Assembly: GCA_012841255.1 (NCBI GenBank)
Contig: DUUZ01000010.1
Location: forward strand, 1-12,785
From: Clostridiaceae bacterium
GTDB lineage: Bacteria; Bacillota; Clostridia; Saccharofermentanales; DTU023
Direction: 5' to 3'
Length of the DNA: 12,785 nucleotides
Part shown: piece by piece, positions 9,121 through 12,785 of the stretch
Numbering within the stretch: position 1 is the stretch's first letter
Layout of the letters: the number at the start of each line of letters is the position of its first letter
Notes under the pieces: model-generated
The model's database searches: none
Seen by the model: the letters and a program-made list of their open reading frames with translations, nothing else
What the model was told of the DNA's origin: nothing
Translations under genes and position numbers: made by a program

Positions 9121-10362
9121 TTATTTGGCGTAGAGTTTATCGTCCCCGATAGCCCGCAGAAGCTGCCTGATCTTGGCTGTGGGATCCAGGAGGGAGGAAA
9201 GCGAGGCGTTGTGGTTCAAGGCATCGATGATCAGGGCCACAAAGCGGGAGACGCTGACATCCTTGTACCAGGGTGCGGCCAGAAGATCCGGCGCCCGGTA
9301 GATGAGGTTGGTGCAGAAGACGGCATCGATCATGCCCTCTTCGTAGGCCTTGTCGAAAGGTTCCAGGCCATCGGTAAAAAGGCCGAAGGTGGCAACGCAG
9401 AAAATCTTCCTGGCCTGGCTGGCCTTCAGTTTCCTGGCAATTTCCAGCATGGATTCACCCGATGAGATCATGTCGTCCACGATAATGACATCCCGGCCCT
9501 CCACCGGCTGGCCCAGGAACTCGTGGGCCACGATGGGGTTGCGGCCGTTCTTCACCACGGTATAGTCCCGCCTCTTGTAGAAGGTACCCAGCGGAATCCC
9601 CAGGATGGAAGCATAGTACATGGACCGGTAGATGGCGCCCTCATCCGGGCTGATCATCATCATGTTGTCGTGGTTGAGCTGGAGATCGGGGTAGGAGCGG
9701 ACCATGGTCTCCAGGACCTGATAGGTGGTCGGTACATTCTCAAAGCCCGAGGTGGGGGTAGCGTTGGCCACCCGGTCATCGTGGGCATCAAAGGTGATGA
9801 AGTTGTCCACACCAAGCTCGTCCAGTTCCATCAGCATATGGGCACAGTCCAGGGATTCCCTGGCATTTCGCCTGTGCTGCCGGCCCTCATAAAGGTAGGG
9901 CATGATGACGTTGATCCTGCGGGCCTTGCCGGAAGCCGCCAGGATGACCCGCTTCAGGTCCTGGTAGTGGTCGTCGGGGCTCATCCTGTTGTATTCTCCC
10001 CGCATCTTGTAGGTGACCGAGTAGTTGGTGACATCGCAGAGAATATAGAGGTCATGCCCCCGGACGGTCCGTTCAATGACGGCCTTGCCCTCACCGGAAG
10101 AGAAGCGGAAGGTATTGACCGGGACATGGAAATCGTCGCGCAGGAAACCCGCAGAGATTTTGTCGGGCATCTGCTCGGTCAGATAGTCCTTTCTCCGGGT
10201 GACCAGGGCCAGGTTGACCTCCTGGGAGAAATCCCGGGCGCCTTTCAGGGCCACAAGGCCGACGGGGCCGATAGGGACCATGGGGTTGTTGCCGTACTGG
10301 TCATAGGTGTAGTAATTGGTATCACTGCCCTTGTAGATCTTCTTCATGTTTTCCGGTGTCAT
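9121..10362 (-). CDS. prs: Ribose-phosphate pyrophosphokinase (PRPP synthetase), enlarged form
   Basis: PRPP synthetase transfers pyrophosphate from ATP to ribose 5-phosphate for nucleotide, histidine, tryptophan and NAD synthesis. Family landmarks are FSSGEGKA (87-94) followed by RGHDLYIL, MPYLYEGRQHRR (154-165) in the ATP site, FDAHDDR (191-197) with the conserved histidine, SPDEGA (238-243), the catalytic-loop KRRD (263-266) and the PRPP loop VDDMISSGES (295-304). At 413 residues it is about 100 longer than classical enzymes (about 315), with roughly 50 extra N-terminal residues and a longer C-terminal tail. The PRPP loop keeps both leading aspartates but has SSGES where DTxGT is usual. 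The ATG has AGGAG (10369-10373) 6 bases away. It is the downstream gene of a pair with the paralog at 10381-11646, 18 bases apart. It is likely the active member. Confidence 0.93.
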   Translation of the reverse strand: MTPENMKKIYKGSDTNYYTYDQYGNNPMVPIGPVGLVALKGARDFSQEVNLALVTRRKDYLTEQMPDKISAGFLRDDFHVPVNTFRFSSGEGKAVIERTVRGHDLYILCDVTNYSVTYKMRGEYNRMSPDDHYQDLKRVILAASGKARRINVIMPYLYEGRQHRRNARESLDCAHMLMELDELGVDNFITFDAHDDRVANATPTSGFENVPTTYQVLETMVRSYPDLQLNHDNMMMISPDEGAIYRSMYYASILGIPLGTFYKRRDYTVVKNGRNPIVAHEFLGQPVEGRDVIIVDDMISSGESMLEIARKLKASQARKIFCVATFGLFTDGLEPFDKAYEEGMIDAVFCTNLIYRAPDLLAAPWYKDVSVSRFVALIIDALNHNASLSSLLDPTAKIRQLLRAIGDDKLYAK

Positions 10363-10380
10363 GTTCTGCTCCTGACTTCT

Positions 10381-11646
10381 CTATGCAAAATCGTTGAACG
10401 ACAATTGTTTGGCGGAAAGCTCTTCGTCGCCGCCTGTTTCCGCCTGCCGGCGGGCCTCCAGCAGGGCGTCGATCCGGGCGGCCGGCGCCATGAGACGGGA
10501 CAGGGAGGCATCGTGGTTCAGGGCCGTGACCAGAAGGGCCAGGTCGTCAGCCATGGGGATGTCGGTGTACCAGGGCGAGGAGAGGACTTCGGGCGGCCGG
10601 TAGGCCATGTCGGTCGAGAAGACCCGCTCGATGATGCCGCTTTCCCAGGCCTGGCGCATGGCGGCAATCCCCTCGGTGAACTGGGCGAAGGAGACCGCGC
10701 AGATGATCCGGCGGGCTCCGCGGCTCTTCAGGGCGCTGGCGCACTCGATCAGCTCCCGGCCGCTGTCCAGGAGGTCGGCCACCAGGATAATATCCTTGTT
10801 TTCCACGGAATCGCCCAGATAGGTACGGGCGGAGAGCTGGATCAGTTCATCGCCCTCATACTGGAAGTCCCGGCGGGAATAGAAGATCCCCAGGGGGACC
10901 TTCATGGCCGAGGCAAAGAAGATGCAGCGGTTGATGCTGACCTCGTTGGGGCTGACGATCATGAGGGAATCCTCCCCGATATCTAAGTCGGGCAGGGTCT
11001 CCAGGATGGTCCGGATGCTCTGGTAGGAGGTGGGGAAGGATTCAAAGTTGGAATTGGGGGCGGCATTGGCGACCCTGGAGTCGTGGGCGTCAAAGGTGAT
11101 AAAATTATCGATGCCCAGTTCAAAGAGATAGCGGAGCATGGCCCCGCAGTCCAGGGATTCGCGGGCTGTCCGCCGGTAACGCCGGCCCTCAAAGAGGTAT
11201 GGCATAATAACATGAATGCGGGCAGCGGAGTCGCGGGTGCAAAGGATGAGCCGGACCAGGTCCAGAAAATGCTCGTCGGGAGCCATGGAAACATCCTGGC
11301 TGTAACGGCTGTAGCGGCCTCCGTAATTCAGGACATCCGTCATGATGAAAAGATCGTGACCCCGAACGGAGTCGATGACCTGGGCCTTGCCTTCACCGGA
11401 GCTGAACCGTTCGATGTCGACCCGGATCCGGTAGTCCTCCCGGACGTAGCCGGGAATATCGAGAACAGCAGGATTCTCCTGGGCAATGGCAGTCCGCCGA
11501 AGAGAAAGCTGATGATTGATACGTTCCGCCAGGGCCGGATCCAGTTGCTCTGTGATCAGGCCAATCGGCCCGTACGATGGGAGCTCGGGCTCATCGCCGA
11601 ACAGATTTCTCACAGACTGATCGGCCGGAAAAGCAATAGGTTGCAT
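10381..11646 (-). CDS. PRPP synthetase paralog with degenerate active-site loops
   Basis: This 421-residue protein is clearly homologous along its length to its downstream neighbour: FSSGEGKA (81-88), RGHDLFIM, MPYLFEGRRYRR (148-159), FDAHDSR (185-191), and the shared C-terminal ALNHDASLSRL. Key catalytic positions differ. The loop lysine of KRRD is serine (SRRD, 257-260). The PRPP loop reads VADLLDSGRE (289-298), losing the first aspartate and the closing hydroxyl residue. SPDEGA is SPNEVS, and GRQ is GRR. It may be inactive by itself and act as a partner or regulator of the neighbouring enzyme, as the PRPS-associated proteins do in mammals; this is inference. The ATG has GGAGGA (11653-11658) 6 bases away. 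The gene is first in the two-gene - strand unit and divergent from engB. Confidence 0.88.
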   Translation of the reverse strand: MQPIAFPADQSVRNLFGDEPELPSYGPIGLITEQLDPALAERINHQLSLRRTAIAQENPAVLDIPGYVREDYRIRVDIERFSSGEGKAQVIDSVRGHDLFIMTDVLNYGGRYSRYSQDVSMAPDEHFLDLVRLILCTRDSAARIHVIMPYLFEGRRYRRTARESLDCGAMLRYLFELGIDNFITFDAHDSRVANAAPNSNFESFPTSYQSIRTILETLPDLDIGEDSLMIVSPNEVSINRCIFFASAMKVPLGIFYSRRDFQYEGDELIQLSARTYLGDSVENKDIILVADLLDSGRELIECASALKSRGARRIICAVSFAQFTEGIAAMRQAWESGIIERVFSTDMAYRPPEVLSSPWYTDIPMADDLALLVTALNHDASLSRLMAPAARIDALLEARRQAETGGDEELSAKQLSFNDFA

Positions 11647-11668
11647 AGAAAATCCTCCGGTGGACCAA

Positions 11669-11677
11669 GTATAACAG
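11669..11677 (-). promoter_or_regulatory. Candidate extended -10 promoter for the PRPP synthetase pair
   Basis: The - strand reads TGTTATACT, an extended -10 (TG, one base, TATACT), placed 22 bases before the start at 11646 and giving a leader of roughly 15 bases. No -35 hexamer is apparent. On the + strand the overlapping TATAAC (11670-11675) could serve engB. All of this falls in the 51-base divergent gap 11647-11697. Confidence 0.4.
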
Positions 11678-11697
11678 ATGGAAGGCGGTATCTGCAG

Positions 11698-12342
11698 ATG
11701 GCAGAGACGGCAAGTAAAAAACAGGATACGGCGGGAATTGCTTATGCAGCCGCCGCCTCAAAGAAACAGTTTCCCAAACCCGGACGGCCGGAAATCGCCT
11801 TTGTCGGACGGTCCAATGTGGGCAAATCCACGCTGGTCAACGCCCTTTCCCGGCGCCGGAATCTGGCCCGGACCAGCAAGACCCCTGGCAAGACCCGCAT
11901 GGTTTTCTTTTTCGACGTCTCCCCGGACTACATCTTTGTCGATCTGCCGGGCTATGGCTTTGCCAAGACCTCGCGCAATGACTTCGACGCCCTGTCCCGT
12001 GTCACCGACGATTACTTCCAGGCGGGCCGCCCCATCGGCCTGGTCCTGCTTCTGATCGATATCCGCAGGGGATTGGGCAAGCTGGATCTGGAGATGATCG
12101 ACTACCTCTGCCATTTTGATATCGAGTGGGCGGTCGTGTTGACCAAGGCCGACAAGGTCTCCCGCCAGGCGGCCCTGAAGACTGAGCGGGAGGTCATGGA
12201 AACGGTCGAAGACTACGCCGGCCGGTACGGGCGCAGAGCCCATCTCCCCCTGTCGGTGTCGGCGGGCCTGAATCCCCGCGACCAGCGGATCCAGGCCCTG
12301 GAAAACAGAATCATTGAATTTGCCGCACAGGCGGCAAAATGA
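11698..12342 (+). CDS. engB: Ribosome biogenesis GTP-binding protein EngB (YsxC/YihA)
   Basis: EngB is a small TRAFAC-class GTPase needed for large ribosomal subunit assembly. The 214-residue protein carries G1 GRSNVGKST (37-45), the conserved TSKTPGKT (59-66) holding the G2 threonine, G3 DLPGYGF (82-88), G4 TKADK (149-153) and G5 SVSAG (186-190). The frame stays open far upstream across the opposite-strand gene. ATG 11698 is chosen because it gives the usual short lead before KPGRPEIAFVGRSN, lies outside the divergent gene and follows a weak GGAAGGCGG (11680-11688). Its last codons contain an 8-base-pair hairpin (arms 12319-12326 and 12331-12338) without a T-run. comEC follows 68 bases later. 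Confidence 0.96.
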   Translation: MAETASKKQDTAGIAYAAAASKKQFPKPGRPEIAFVGRSNVGKSTLVNALSRRRNLARTSKTPGKTRMVFFFDVSPDYIFVDLPGYGFAKTSRNDFDALSRVTDDYFQAGRPIGLVLLLIDIRRGLGKLDLEMIDYLCHFDIEWAVVLTKADKVSRQAALKTEREVMETVEDYAGRYGRRAHLPLSVSAGLNPRDQRIQALENRIIEFAAQAAK

Positions 12343-12374
12343 CAAGAGGGGACAGCTGACGGATAAGGTCATCC

Positions 12375-12413
12375 CATGGGGGGAGAGGACAGGCCTGTCA
12401 TAATCCTCCCATG
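12375..12413 (+). promoter_or_regulatory. Hairpin covering the comEC start codon
   Basis: CATGGGGGGA (12375-12384) pairs with TCCTCCCATG (12404-12413) over 10 base pairs with one G-U. After a small interior loop the palindrome GACAGGCCTGTC (12388-12399) closes the top. The right arm ends with the proposed comEC ATG, and the only purine-rich ribosome-binding candidate (GGGGGGAGAGG) sits in the left arm. No T-run follows, so it does not look like a terminator. A role in limiting comEC translation is inference. Confidence 0.5.
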
Positions 12414-12785
12414 TCCCGGATTAGAAGTATTCTGGCTGCCCGGCCGGGCAGCCTCCTTTTTCTTTTCACACTCCTTTTTGCCCTGCTCCTGACCAGGGCC
12501 CGGCTCAACCGCTGGGAGACCCTTTTCCCCGAGGGCGACTACGATATCTCGGGGATCATCCAGGATGAGGGGATTCCGACTCCCCTCCACGCAGGCGGCA
12601 GCCAGCTCCAGATCATCCGGATGGAGGGGGGAGTCCCGCTGGCCATCCGCATGAAAGAGCCAGGTCGCAGGGGTGACCGGGTGACGGGCCGCGTCAGGAT
12701 CCGCGGGGGCCAGGGAAGCCGGAACCCCGGGGGTTTTTCAGAGCGAACCTGGCTTTGGGGGCAGGGGACCGCCCTCTTTGGAAGC
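12411..12785 (+). CDS. comEC: ComEC/Rec2-type competence protein, N-terminal part (cut by window end)
   Basis: ComEC forms the inner-membrane channel that brings single-stranded DNA into the cell during transformation. The 125 codons present run open to the window end. They show a short basic start, one hydrophobic helix at about 12-30 (PGSLLFLFTLLFALLLTRA), then a soluble stretch of the kind found in the ComEC N-terminal (DUF4131) domain, with the hallmark NPGGF at 105-109 followed by WLWGQG, resembling the family's NPGGFDYxxYLxxQGI. The channel core and the C-terminal metallo-beta-lactamase-like domain lie beyond the window. ATG 12411 is the only usual start codon between the in-frame stop at 12357 and the hydrophobic helix, yet it has no normal Shine-Dalgarno and sits inside a hairpin. 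The call rests mainly on the NPGGF region and general layout. Confidence 0.75.
   Translation, partial: MSRIRSILAARPGSLLFLFTLLFALLLTRARLNRWETLFPEGDYDISGIIQDEGIPTPLHAGGSQLQIIRMEGGVPLAIRMKEPGRRGDRVTGRVRIRGGQGSRNPGGFSERTWLWGQGTALFGS

Noticed and set aside
9523..10986. A 487-codon + strand open frame running antisense across both PRPP synthetase genes
   Set aside because: The translation is Gly/Val/Asp-rich with no domain. It mirrors codon bias of the two clearly homologous - strand enzymes and has no matching ribosome binding site.
12319..12338. An 8-base-pair hairpin at the 3' end of engB as a terminator
   Set aside because: It lies inside the coding sequence and has no T-run after it; the bases are explained by the codons for FAAQAAK.

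Overview
The window reads as a chromosomal housekeeping segment from a fairly GC-rich member of the Firmicutes, most likely the Clostridia. The reasons are strong AGGAGG-type Shine-Dalgarno sequences, TTG and GTG starts, the non-mevalonate isoprenoid gene ispD next to radA, a clostridial-style AMP-binding ligase, a single-pass LysM protein and a comEC start. The genus cannot be named from this sequence. No rRNA, tRNA, CRISPR array, insertion sequence or prophage gene is visible. Coding density is very high: the largest gene-free stretches are about 130 bases (1980-2108 and 4208-4338), so no gap exceeds 300 bases.

Layout. The left edge holds the 3' end of a HAD phosphatase of the phosphoglycolate phosphatase type on the + strand. 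It overlaps tail-to-tail with a complete acyl-CoA synthetase-like gene on the - strand. A divergent gap leads into radA and ispD, which overlap by 4 bases. A single gene with its own promoter follows. It encodes a cytoplasmic PP2C-like domain whose metal-binding motifs look destroyed, an acidic Asp/Tyr-rich linker, one transmembrane helix and an outside LysM domain. A hairpin separates it from alaS, which is followed closely by a HIT-family hydrolase gene. The HIT gene stops at the base next to the stop of a - strand pair of PRPP synthetase paralogs. The upstream member of that pair (10381-11646) has lost residues of the PRPP loop and the catalytic loop. Divergent from this pair is engB (ribosome-assembly GTPase), followed by the first 125 codons of comEC (DNA uptake channel), cut by the window end.

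How the genes work together. Most are independent core functions: DNA repair, isoprenoid precursor synthesis, alanyl-tRNA synthesis, nucleotide precursor supply, ribosome assembly and DNA uptake. The most unusual items are the pseudophosphatase-TM-LysM protein, the active-plus-degenerate PRPP synthetase pair, and a strong hairpin that buries the comEC start codon.
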